Shown: in pieces, positions 1-8,250 of the stretch
Layout of the letters: each line of letters starts with the position of its first letter
Numbering within the stretch: position 1 is the first letter of the stretch
Origin: Aurantiacibacter spongiae
GTDB taxonomy: Bacteria; Pseudomonadota; Alphaproteobacteria; Sphingomonadales; Sphingomonadaceae
Assembly (NCBI RefSeq): GCF_003815535.1
Contig: NZ_RPFZ01000001.1
Coordinates: 1,426,001 to 1,490,000, forward strand
DNA length: 64,000 bases
Direction: 5' to 3'
Notes under the pieces: model-generated
Databases searched by the model: none
Seen by the model: only the letters and a program-made list of their open reading frames with translations
Told to the model about the DNA's origin: nothing
Program-made: the position numbers and the translations under genes

Positions 1-1395
1 GTACTGTGGACGCTCAGTCGCGATTTCGTCGGCGATACGGCGGAAACGGCCAGCTTCCTGTGGCCCGATCCGCCGGGCGAGGCCGCGCCGCCGCCGTCCG
101 TGTCCGAAGCCGTGGAGGCCCTGTCCGGCATGACCCGTGCCAGCGTGACGGGCGAATTGCCGCGCCTGCTCGACCGGCTCGACAGCTCGGGCCGCTACGC
201 CCTGTTCAAGATCGCGACCGGCGGTATGCGCGTGGGCGTGTCGGGTCGCCTCGCCAAGGTCGCCTTCGCACAGGCCTTCGGCGTCGATGTCGACCGGGTG
301 GAGGAATACTGGCACGCGCTCGAACCGCCCTTCGCCGACCTGTTCGCCTGGGCGGCTGACGGCGCGGAGCCGCCCGATACCGAGAACATGCCGCTGTTCC
401 GTCCGTTCATGCTGGCCCACCCGCTCGAAGACCTGGTGGTCGACCTGTCCGACTATGCCGCCGAATGGAAATGGGATGGCATCCGCGTGCAGATGGTCCA
501 TGTGGCTGGCGAAACACGCGTTTACTCGCGCTCGGGCGATGATATCTCGGGCACATTCCCCGAAATGGTCCACGCCCTCGATTTTCCCGCCGTGCTGGAC
601 GGCGAATTGCTAGTGCGGGGCAGTCACCAGGGCGGCGAGGCGGGGGGAGCGGCGAGCTTCAACGCGCTTCAGCAGCGGCTGGGGCGCAAGACCGTCAGCA
701 GGAAGATGCTGGCGCAATCGCCTGCGTTCGTGCGACTCTACGACGTGCTGATGCTGGACGGGAAAGACCTGCGCCCCCTCCCCTGGACCGAACGGCGAGC
801 GGCGCTCGAAAAGTTGATGGCGCGCCTTCCCGCGACGCATTTCGACCTGTCGCAACTGGTCGAGGCACGCGATTTCGATCAGCTGGCCACAATCCGCGAG
901 GGGGCACGCGACGATGCGATCGAGGGGCTCATGCTCAAGCGGCGCGATTCCAGCTACGTGCCGGGTCGCAAGACCGGCCTGTGGTACAAGTGGAAGCGCG
1001 ATCCGCTGCTCGTCGATTGCGTGCTGATGTACGCCCAGCGCGGCAGCGGCAAGCGCTCCAGCTTCTTTTCCGACTACACCTTCGGCTGCTGGGACGGCGA
1101 CCCCGACGAGGGGGCGGATCTGCTGCCGGTGGGCAAGGCCTATTCGGGCTTCACCGACGAGGAGCTGAAGAAGCTCGACCGGCACGTGCGCCAGAATACC
1201 GTCAACCGCTTCGGCCCGGTCCGCGAGACCGACAAGAGCCTGGTGTTCGAGGTTGCGTTCGATTCGGTCCACGAAAGCAAGCGCCACAAGAGCGGCCTCG
1301 CCATGCGCTTCCCGCGCATCCACCGGATCAGGTGGGACAAGCCGGTCCATGAAGCGGACCGGATCTCGGCGCTCAAAGCGCTCATCCGCGATTAG
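1..1395 (+). CDS. ATP-dependent DNA ligase, 5' end missing
   Basis: The open frame runs in from the window edge and ends at TAG 1393-1395, so about 464 C-terminal residues are visible. It carries nucleotidyltransferase motifs in order: motif I EWKWDGIR (visible residues about 155-162, adenylated lysine about 157), motif III RLYDVLMLDG (about 245), motif IV EGLMLK (about 307) and motif V WYKWKR (about 328), then an OB-fold tail. It seals nicks using ATP. The match is to the stand-alone bacterial ligase family that many alphaproteobacteria pair with an upstream beta-CASP-type exonuclease in DNA damage response; that partner would lie outside the window, so the pairing is inference. Confidence 0.9.
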   Translation, partial: VLWTLSRDFVGDTAETASFLWPDPPGEAAPPPSVSEAVEALSGMTRASVTGELPRLLDRLDSSGRYALFKIATGGMRVGVSGRLAKVAFAQAFGVDVDRVEEYWHALEPPFADLFAWAADGAEPPDTENMPLFRPFMLAHPLEDLVVDLSDYAAEWKWDGIRVQMVHVAGETRVYSRSGDDISGTFPEMVHALDFPAVLDGELLVRGSHQGGEAGGAASFNALQQRLGRKTVSRKMLAQSPAFVRLYDVLMLDGKDLRPLPWTERRAALEKLMARLPATHFDLSQLVEARDFDQLATIREGARDDAIEGLMLKRRDSSYVPGRKTGLWYKWKRDPLLVDCVLMYAQRGSGKRSSFFSDYTFGCWDGDPDEGADLLPVGKAYSGFTDEELKKLDRHVRQNTVNRFGPVRETDKSLVFEVAFDSVHESKRHKSGLAMRFPRIHRIRWDKPVHEADRISALKALIRD

Positions 1396-1463
1396 GGCAC
1401 GGCGGCGAACACCGGCGGGAGCGAGCAGGACCGGACGCCCCGGGGCGCGCATTCGCGGGCGAC

Positions 1464-1482
1464 AAGTCGCGCCGCGCGACTT
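1464..1482. terminator. inverted repeat between convergent genes
   Basis: AAGTCGCGC and GCGCGACTT are perfect 9-base arms around a single C, placed exactly between the ligase stop and the carbonic anhydrase stop. There is no T-tract, so a bidirectional hairpin terminator is only a possibility. Confidence 0.35.
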
Positions 1483-2049
1483 CTATCCGTGCAGTTCCGC
1501 CATGTGCCGCTGCGCCAGCCGGCAGTAACGCTCGGTCTGGAAGCGCACCTTTTGGGCCTGCGCATCGTCTATCGTGCGGAAAGGCTTCGCGGGACGACCG
1601 ATCCAGATCTCGCGCGCCGGAATGCGCTTGCCCGGACTGAGCAGCGCGCCCGCGCCCAGCATCGCGCCCTCGCCGATGCGGCAATCGTCCATCGCCACCG
1701 CTCCCATGCCGACGAAGCCGCGATCCTCCACGGTGCAGCCGTGGACCACCGCCATGTGCCCGATCACGCATTCCTGCCCAAGGATCGTCGGGCAGCCGTC
1801 GGTATCCGGACGCGGCCCCTCCACGTGGAAGACGCTGCCGTCCTGGACGTTGGAGCGCGCGCCGATCTCGATGCGGTGGATGTCGCCGCGCAGCACGCAA
1901 TTGTACCACACGCTCGCCTCCGGACCGATCGTGACATCGCCGATGATGCGCGCACCCGGCGCCACGAAGGCGCTGTCGGCGATCTGCGGCGCCTTGCCCT
2001 CGAAGGGCAGGATGGTCGCGCCGGGGAAGCGGGGGTCGGTGCCGGTCAC
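1483..2049 (-). CDS. gamma-class carbonic anhydrase family protein
   Basis: A 188-residue left-handed beta-helix protein built from hexapeptide repeats. The three zinc-type histidines expected for the family are visible in GDIHRIEIG and GHMAVVHG. Members form trimers and either hydrate CO2 or act as related acyltransferases; activity cannot be decided from sequence. The start is GTG 2049, in a GTGA overlap with the upstream gene's stop, which implies translational coupling. It is the last gene of the minus-strand chain starting at the M23 peptidase. Confidence 0.88.
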   Translation of the reverse strand: MTGTDPRFPGATILPFEGKAPQIADSAFVAPGARIIGDVTIGPEASVWYNCVLRGDIHRIEIGARSNVQDGSVFHVEGPRPDTDGCPTILGQECVIGHMAVVHGCTVEDRGFVGMGAVAMDDCRIGEGAMLGAGALLSPGKRIPAREIWIGRPAKPFRTIDDAQAQKVRFQTERYCRLAQRHMAELHG

Positions 2050-4250
2050 AGGAAGTTCTCCCAAACGAGATAGGGCAGGATGGAGGCGTAATCGTCGGTC
2101 CAGGCCCGTCCCTCGGGCGGAACGAGAGCGCGCCAGTCTCCGGTCTCCGCAAGTAGTGCCAGACGCTCCGGCTCGTTCGCAAGCGCGACCCAGCTCGATG
2201 CGTAGATGTCTTCGTCCTGCGCGCCATCGTCGTCCAGAACCAGCGCCGCCATGCCGGCATCGCGCGCCAGTCTCGACAGCACGGGCTCCAGCCGGACGTA
2301 GCGATTGGAGATGTGAACCACCAGCACGCCCTTGTCCGACAGCGCCCGGCGATAGACGGCCAGCGCCTCCGCCGTCAGCAGGTGCAGCGGGATCGCATCC
2401 GAGGAAAAGGCGTCCACGGCGAGCAGGTCGAAGCGCCGGGCCGGCAAACTCCCGAGCGTGACGCGGGCATCGCCGATCCGCACCCTGGCACGCGGAGCGC
2501 AGCGGCCGAGAAAGGTGAAGATACGCTTCTCGGAGAAAGCCAGCACGGTCGGATCGATCTCGAAAAAGGTCCAGTCCTGGCCCGGCTGGCGGTAGCAGGC
2601 GAGCGTGCCCGCGCCCAGACCCACGACGCCTATGCGAGCCTGCGCGCCGAACAGCGCCGGAGCCAGATGCAGCACCTGGCCCACGCCCGACGTCGGACCG
2701 TAATAGGAAATCGGCTGTTCGGCTCCCGCGCCGCTGCGCTGGATTCCGTGAATCGTGGTGCCATGCATCAGCGTGCGAGTACCGCCGGCGTCCTCGCGCA
2801 CGCTGTAGACGCCGAAATAGCTGCGTTCGCGCGTACCGGCGAGCGTCGTCTCGGCCTGGCCGATGCCGCCCAGTGCCACCAGCAGGGCGGCCATGCCACC
2901 GGTAAAGGCCCAGCGGCGCGAAGCGAGCACGAGCGCGAGCAGCAGGATGCCGGCGAGCATCAGCCAGTGGCCGAGCGTAAGGTCGCCGTTGTCGGACGCT
3001 CCCCCGAACAGCGCGAGGGACAGGGCGAACACAAGGGACAGTATCCCGCCGAGCGCGATCCGGGCACGAACCTCGCTGCCCAGAATGCGACGCATCAATC
3101 CGGCCCACGCGCCCAGGGGGATAAGCAGCGCCGCGGCCAGGATCAGCAGCGGATGCTCCCAGGTCCAGTCGAACAGCGCTGGCGCGACGAGGGCGGTGAA
3201 CACGCCTCCAATGGCACCGCCGGCGGCGGTGACGAGGTAGAAGCGGGTCAGTTCCGCCGGGGGCGGACGCAGGTGATAGAGCCGTGCATGAAGCGCCGTC
3301 GCCGCGGCGAACAGCATCATGACGCTGGCGATCGCCGCGAGCAGGTCCGCCCGGTCGGCGGCGAACATCGACAGCGCGCCATCGACCAGCAGCACGACCG
3401 GCGCGAGAAACACGATGACGCTCGCCAGCGCGCGACCCTGTGCAAAGGCAATGGTGAAGCTGAGCAGGTAGAGGCCGAGCGGAATGACCCAGAGCAAAGG
3501 CATCGCCATGATGTCGGTAGTGAGGAAGGTCGTGGTCGACATCATCAGACCCGAGGGCACCGCCGACAGGGCAAGCCACAGGCCGATCGTCCGCCAGTCC
3601 GCGGGCGGGACGTCGTCCGGGCGTTCGTCAGCCGCCGCCGCACCGCTCGCGCCCGCACCGCTCGCGCGGCGCCGGTTCACGACGAGCAGGCCGGTCAGGA
3701 CTGCGACCACACCGTATCCCGCCGACCAGGCCTGGCTCTGGCGGCTCAGCGTCAACAGTGGTTCGGCCAGAAGCGGGTAGGCCAGCAGACCGGCGAAGCT
3801 CCCGAGATTGGAGGCGGCGTAGAGCGGGTAGGGATTGCCGGCATCGGGATGCGCGGCGAACCAGCGCTGCACCAGCGGCGCCTGCGCGGACAGGGCGAAG
3901 TAGGCCGGGCCGACGGTCAGCAGGAACAGCCAGGGCACCCGGAGCACTTCCATGCCGGGACGCTCAAAAACCCCTTCGGCCAGACCTATCGGCAGCGACA
4001 GCGCGCCCAGCGCGAGCACCCCAAGATGGGCCGCGCCCTGCATGGTCGCCGGCAGGCGCGTCAGCAGATGGGCGTAGGCATAGCCGGCCAGCAGCAGTGC
4101 CTGATAGACCACCAGCGCGCTGTTCCAGACCGCCGGCGCGCCGCCCAGCCCCGGCAGCGCCATGCGCGCCACCATCGGCTGCACGAGGAACAGCAGGAAA
4201 CTGCCAGCGAAGATGGCGAGCGTGAACAGCCAGCGCGCCGGACCGGTCAC
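2046..4250 (-). CDS. MFS-like membrane protein fused to spermidine-synthase-like domain
   Basis: A 734-residue protein. Roughly the first 460 residues are a run of hydrophobic segments starting near residue 8; the C-terminal 250 residues are a class I methyltransferase-like fold with a VGLGAGTLACY nucleotide-binding loop and a VDAFSSDAIPLH acidic segment typical of spermidine synthases. The family is annotated as fused MFS/spermidine synthase, but polyamine synthesis is not established for it. It overlaps its neighbours by 4 bases on both sides (GTGA downstream, ATGA upstream), so it sits in a tightly coupled operon. Confidence 0.85.
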   Translation of the reverse strand: MTGPARWLFTLAIFAGSFLLFLVQPMVARMALPGLGGAPAVWNSALVVYQALLLAGYAYAHLLTRLPATMQGAAHLGVLALGALSLPIGLAEGVFERPGMEVLRVPWLFLLTVGPAYFALSAQAPLVQRWFAAHPDAGNPYPLYAASNLGSFAGLLAYPLLAEPLLTLSRQSQAWSAGYGVVAVLTGLLVVNRRRASGAGASGAAAADERPDDVPPADWRTIGLWLALSAVPSGLMMSTTTFLTTDIMAMPLLWVIPLGLYLLSFTIAFAQGRALASVIVFLAPVVLLVDGALSMFAADRADLLAAIASVMMLFAAATALHARLYHLRPPPAELTRFYLVTAAGGAIGGVFTALVAPALFDWTWEHPLLILAAALLIPLGAWAGLMRRILGSEVRARIALGGILSLVFALSLALFGGASDNGDLTLGHWLMLAGILLLALVLASRRWAFTGGMAALLVALGGIGQAETTLAGTRERSYFGVYSVREDAGGTRTLMHGTTIHGIQRSGAGAEQPISYYGPTSGVGQVLHLAPALFGAQARIGVVGLGAGTLACYRQPGQDWTFFEIDPTVLAFSEKRIFTFLGRCAPRARVRIGDARVTLGSLPARRFDLLAVDAFSSDAIPLHLLTAEALAVYRRALSDKGVLVVHISNRYVRLEPVLSRLARDAGMAALVLDDDGAQDEDIYASSWVALANEPERLALLAETGDWRALVPPEGRAWTDDYASILPYLVWENFL

Positions 4251-4828
4251 GGCGCTCGCTGTCCCCAGCGGTCGCGGGTAATGGAATGGACCCAGACGGG
4301 GTTGAGGTCGGGGCCGTGCCGCGGATCGGTATAGTCGAGTTCGGGCCGGCGCGTCAGGCCGAGCCGGCGCATCAGCGTCCGGCTGGCGATGTTACCCTCC
4401 ACCGTGAGGGCAATGATCTCGTCTGCGCCGAAACGGGCGAACCCTTCGTCGAGTGACGCTTCCGCCGCCTCGCGCGCATAGCCATGACCCCATGCCTCCC
4501 GGCGCAGGCGCCAGCCGATTTCGACCATGCCCTCGACCCGCTCGCCTTCGGCATTGGAGCGCTTGAGCCCGCAGAAGCCGAGCAGTTCGCCCGCCAGGTG
4601 GCCGCCATCCTCGTGCCGCTCGACGACCCAGAACGTATGCCCGTGATCGCGGGCATAGCCTTGCAGCCTTTCGCGCGCGCCGGCCCGCGTAGCGTCGTCG
4701 GCCACGCCGCCCAGCCAGCGCATGACGGCCGGTGTGTTGGTCACCTCCCAGAAGCGGGGCCAGTCCTCCTTGCGCCAGTCGCGCAAGGTGAGGCGCGGGG
4801 TTTCGCGGCGAAACTCAGCCACGGTCAT
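4247..4828 (-). CDS. GNAT family N-acetyltransferase (RimJ/RimL type)
   Basis: A 193-residue protein beginning ETPRLTLRDW, the usual beta-1 entry of ribosomal-protein/amino-acid GNATs, with an acetyl-CoA-binding region around WGHGYAREAAEASLD and an ending NIASRTLMRRLGL that matches motif B. It probably transfers an acetyl group from acetyl-CoA to an amine; the substrate is unknown. It overlaps the preceding GNAT gene by 14 bases and the next gene by 4. It is paralogous in layout to that neighbour, suggesting an old tandem duplication. Confidence 0.85.
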   Translation of the reverse strand: MTVAEFRRETPRLTLRDWRKEDWPRFWEVTNTPAVMRWLGGVADDATRAGARERLQGYARDHGHTFWVVERHEDGGHLAGELLGFCGLKRSNAEGERVEGMVEIGWRLRREAWGHGYAREAAEASLDEGFARFGADEIIALTVEGNIASRTLMRRLGLTRRPELDYTDPRHGPDLNPVWVHSITRDRWGQRAP

Positions 4829-5381
4829 GAAAATCGCCCGCGGCGAGCGACCAGACGGTGGTGGGATTGTCCCGCGGCGGATAGTCGGGATCGTCGTATC
4901 CCAGCCCGGTCCGCGCGACGAAACCGAGCCGGGCGATCATCCGCGTCGAGGCGTGGTTGGAATCGCTGGTCTGGGCGTAGATCACCGGAAGATGGAGCGT
5001 GTCGAAGGCGTAGGCCAGCACGGCGCGCGCCGCCTCGCTGGCATAACCCATGTTCCAGAAGTCCTCCGCCAGCGTCCAGCCGATCTCGCGCTGTCCGCGC
5101 AAGGGTCGCGGCGCGGCCTGCGAGCGGACGCTGAACAGTCCGCAGCGCCCGATTCGCCGATCTTCCCCGCGCAACCAGATCGTCCAGTGACGATAGGTGT
5201 CGTCGGCAAAGGCGGCGATATCCGCTTCGAGGCCATCCTCCACCTCCGCCGCAGAGCGAATCTCGCCGCCGAGATGGCGCATCACTGCAGGCGTGTTCAT
5301 GCAGTCGAGAAGGAATGGCAGATCGCCCCTGTCCGGAGGTCGCAGGACCAGCCGCTCGGTGAAAAGCGCGTCGCTATCCAT
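4815..5381 (-). CDS. GNAT family N-acetyltransferase
   Basis: A 188-residue GNAT starting FTERLVLRPPDRGDL, with ENPxxG-like features replaced by DFWNMGYASEAARAVLAYA as the pantetheine-binding helix and NHASTRMIARLGF near the C terminus. It resembles the following acetyltransferase in order of motifs. The start ATG 5381 overlaps the hemB stop by 8 bases, so translation is probably coupled to hemB. The substrate is unknown. Confidence 0.85.
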   Translation of the reverse strand: MDSDALFTERLVLRPPDRGDLPFLLDCMNTPAVMRHLGGEIRSAAEVEDGLEADIAAFADDTYRHWTIWLRGEDRRIGRCGLFSVRSQAAPRPLRGQREIGWTLAEDFWNMGYASEAARAVLAYAFDTLHLPVIYAQTSDSNHASTRMIARLGFVARTGLGYDDPDYPPRDNPTTVWSLAAGDFHDRG

Positions 5382-6369
5382 TCAGCAGGCGGGCGGCCAC
5401 GGGCGCATGATAGGTGAGCACGCCGCTCGCCCCCGCGCGCTTGAAGGCGAGCAGCTTTTCCATCAGCAGCGCATCGCGATCCCCCACGCCGGCGGCTGCG
5501 CCAGCCTCGATCATCGCGTATTCCCCGCTCACCTGATAGGCGAAGACGGGAATCGCGAACCTCTCGCGCACGCGCCATACGATGTCGAGATAGGCGAGCC
5601 CCGGCTTGACGATCACGCTGTCCGCGCCTTCGGCGATGTCCATCGCCACCTCGGCCAGCGCCTCGCCCCCGTTCGCCGGGTCCATCTGGTAGGTGGACTT
5701 GTCGCCCGCCAGCCGCTCGCGCGATCCCACCGCGTCGCGGAACGGGCCGTAGAAGGCGGAGGCGAACTTGGCCGCATAGGCCATGATCTGCACCTCGGCA
5801 TGTCCGCCCATCTCCAACGCCATCCGGATAGCGCGTACGCGGCCGTCCATCATGTCCGAAGGGGCGATGATGTCGGCCCCGGCGGCGGCCTGGTTCATGG
5901 CCTGATCGACCAGCACCGCAACGGTATCGTCATTGGCGACGTATCCGGCTTCGTTCACCAGCCCGTCCTGCCCGTGCGAGGTATAGGGGTCGAGCGCGAC
6001 ATCGGTGAGGATGCCGACGTCATGGCCGCAGGCGTCGCGCACGGCGCGGATCGCGCGGCACATGAGGTTGTCGGGGTTGAGCGCCTCCGCCCCGTCGTCG
6101 GAGCGCTTGCCAGCCGGTGTATTGGGAAACAGCGCGATGCACGGAATGCCGAGATCGACCGCTTCGCGCGCGCGCTTCGCGATGCCGTCGACCGACCAGC
6201 GCGAAACGCCCGGCAACGCCGCGACCGACTCCTCCACCCCTTCGCCCTCGGTCACGAAGAGCGGCCAAATGAGATCGGCAGGGGCAAGCATCGTCTCGCG
6301 ATGCATGGCCCGGCTCCAGCCGGTCGAGCGCGTCCGGCGCAGGCGGGTGTTGGGGAAGGAACGGGTCAT
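5374..6369 (-). CDS. hemB: delta-aminolevulinic acid dehydratase (porphobilinogen synthase)
   Basis: Condenses two 5-aminolevulinate molecules to porphobilinogen in heme and siroheme synthesis, in the cytoplasm. Of 331 residues, the diagnostic segments are LFVTEGEG near the N terminus, DVALDPYTSHGQDG in the metal-site region, APSDMMDGRV, the first Schiff-base lysine in MAYAAKFASAFYGPFRDA and the second in VIVKPGLAYLD. The metal segment has aspartates rather than the triple cysteine, as in Mg-type alphaproteobacterial enzymes. The start at ATG 6369 begins at the conserved N terminus; the frame stays open upstream to 6408 but that extension looks non-coding. Confidence 0.95.
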   Translation of the reverse strand: MTRSFPNTRLRRTRSTGWSRAMHRETMLAPADLIWPLFVTEGEGVEESVAALPGVSRWSVDGIAKRAREAVDLGIPCIALFPNTPAGKRSDDGAEALNPDNLMCRAIRAVRDACGHDVGILTDVALDPYTSHGQDGLVNEAGYVANDDTVAVLVDQAMNQAAAGADIIAPSDMMDGRVRAIRMALEMGGHAEVQIMAYAAKFASAFYGPFRDAVGSRERLAGDKSTYQMDPANGGEALAEVAMDIAEGADSVIVKPGLAYLDIVWRVRERFAIPVFAYQVSGEYAMIEAGAAAGVGDRDALLMEKLLAFKRAGASGVLTYHAPVAARLLNG

Positions 6370-6421
6370 CTCAGGCCCGCACATGCGGCAATTCGCGCCG
6401 GGCTTCAATCGTCAGCGCGCG

Positions 6422-8035
6422 TCAGCCTATCCGTTCGCGATGCTCGATCCGGTCGATTTCGCGAACCGGCTGCGCATTCGCCGGCTTCTGCGGCTGAAGA
6501 TCGACGAGCGCCGCCCCCGGCTCCACCTGCTGAAGCCGCACGAGTTGCTGCCGGAAATTGGCGAGATCCGCGCCCGAGAGTTGCGCCCGGGTCACGAAGC
6601 GCACGCTGGCCGGATCGATCTTCTGCCCGCCGCGATACATCTCGTAATGCAGGTGCGGACCGGTCGATAGCCCGGTGGTGCCGACATAGCCGATCACCTG
6701 CCCGCGCCGCACGCTCTCGCCGTTGCGTACCGCGATGCGGCTCATGTGAGCGTAGCCGGTGGCAAGGTTGCCGGCGTGGCGGATGCGCACGTAATTGCCG
6801 TAGCCGCCGTTGCGGCCGGCGTAGTTCACCGTGCCATCGGTGGCGGCATAGATCGGGGTGCCGCTGCTCGCGCGGAAATCGAGCCCCGAATGCATTCGCC
6901 GATACCCCAGGATCGGGTGGCGACGCATGCCGAAGCGCGAGGTGATGGGACCGGGCACCGGAGCGATCAACCCATCCTGCTGCGCGCCAGCCCCCGCGGC
7001 ATCGAAGAACTTGCCATCGCGGCCGAACCGCATCAGCTGCTTCTTCGGCCGGTCGTTGCGGATGATCGCGGCATAGATCAGATCGCCCACCTCGACCTCG
7101 CCGGTGGCGGCGCGGCGATAATCGACGATGAGGTCGAATTCGTCATCGGCGGCGATGTCGCTCTCGACATTCATCTCCTGCCCGATGGTGCGCAGGAATT
7201 GCTGCACCGCGCTGGGCGGTGCGCCCGATGCGCGGGCCGAACGGTACAGGCTGTCGCCCACCCTGCCGCGAATCCTGAGGGGCGTCGTATCGACCTGGAT
7301 CGGACGCGGATCGAGCGCCAGCCGGCCGCCCCGACGCTCGACCGCCAGTTCCAGGTCGAAGCGGGCGCGGAAGCTCAGGGCATCGACCGGGCGCGGCAGG
7401 TCCGGCCCCGGCCGGCGGCCGAGCGTGATGTCGACCTGCGTGCCGGGATGGATGTCGTCGACGGGAATGGCCTCCCCGATGAGGGCGGCAATGGCGCTCG
7501 CCTCGTCGCGGCTCACGCCGGCGCGTTGCAGCATCCGGTCGAAGCCATCGCCCTGCGTCAGCGTGGCGACGAGATCGAGCGTCGGGCGCTCGGGGGCGCG
7601 GGCCAGTTCGGACACGGCAAGCGTCGCACCCATTCTCCGCCCGCTATCGGCACCCAGCGCCAGCGGCATGATCATCTGGCTGCGGAATTCGTCTCGCACA
7701 CGGTCGTCCATGCGCATTGCGGGCGCAGCCTCGACCGGGGAGAAGCCCGGCCAGCTCGCCAGCGCCACGACGGACAGACCGATCAGCGTGGCGACCCCGC
7801 GAAGCCATCGGCGCGACCCGATATCGCGCGCCAGATCGGGCGCGAGGTCGAGCCTGTGAAAACGGGCGGAGGCGCGCAGGCGCCACTCGGCGTAGCGATC
7901 GGCGAAAGTCGTGATGCGGGCGACCTTGCGGGGAGAGTCCCCGCCACCTTCCGCCAGTATATGCGCATGGGTCAGCTGCGCGGGCGGATAATTTCCGCCG
8001 TGTCCGCTCTGTTCGTCCTCATGCGATGTGAACAC
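6422..8035 (-). CDS. M23 family peptidoglycan endopeptidase, membrane-anchored
   Basis: A 537-residue protein with a membrane segment near residue 100 (LRGVATLIGLSVVALASW), a central LysM/OapA-like region, and a C-terminal lysostaphin-type peptidase domain. Zinc-site motifs are visible: HSGLDF (HxxxD) and HLHYE (HxH), the latter after GLSTGPHLHYEMYRGG. It is expected to cut peptide cross-links of peptidoglycan in the periplasm. The GTG start at 8035 is chosen because a full AGGAGG lies 8 bases upstream (8044-8049 on the plus strand). A further upstream in-frame codon is less likely. It heads the minus-strand chain that includes hemB. Confidence 0.88.
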   Translation of the reverse strand: MFTSHEDEQSGHGGNYPPAQLTHAHILAEGGGDSPRKVARITTFADRYAEWRLRASARFHRLDLAPDLARDIGSRRWLRGVATLIGLSVVALASWPGFSPVEAAPAMRMDDRVRDEFRSQMIMPLALGADSGRRMGATLAVSELARAPERPTLDLVATLTQGDGFDRMLQRAGVSRDEASAIAALIGEAIPVDDIHPGTQVDITLGRRPGPDLPRPVDALSFRARFDLELAVERRGGRLALDPRPIQVDTTPLRIRGRVGDSLYRSARASGAPPSAVQQFLRTIGQEMNVESDIAADDEFDLIVDYRRAATGEVEVGDLIYAAIIRNDRPKKQLMRFGRDGKFFDAAGAGAQQDGLIAPVPGPITSRFGMRRHPILGYRRMHSGLDFRASSGTPIYAATDGTVNYAGRNGGYGNYVRIRHAGNLATGYAHMSRIAVRNGESVRRGQVIGYVGTTGLSTGPHLHYEMYRGGQKIDPASVRFVTRAQLSGADLANFRQQLVRLQQVEPGAALVDLQPQKPANAQPVREIDRIEHRERIG

Positions 8036-8177
8036 GGGGCAACCCTCCTGGGTGCGCGATCCAAGACCGACCGGAAAACATGCGGATAACCCACCCGGCC
8101 GTGTTGATTGCGGGAAAAGCTGCCACGGCAAAGTAAATTTCCGCTTAATGACGACGAAATGCGCGCTGTCAGCGACG

Positions 8178-8203
8178 AACCGTTACCAAGGGCGGGAACG
8201 GTT
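8178..8203. promoter_or_regulatory. inverted repeat in divergent intergenic region
   Basis: AACCGTT and AACGGTT are perfect 7-base arms 12 bases apart, about 50 bases before the helicase start and between two divergent genes. It could be an operator; no protein is assigned. Confidence 0.3.
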
Positions 8204-8250
8204 CCACTATCGTCCTGATTCCGTTGCAAGCGCTGTTGCACCCAGCGCCC

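Noticed and set aside
2313-4334. 673-codon plus-strand open frame
   Set aside because: Antisense to the MFS/spermidine-synthase-like gene and rich in R, G, Q without domains.
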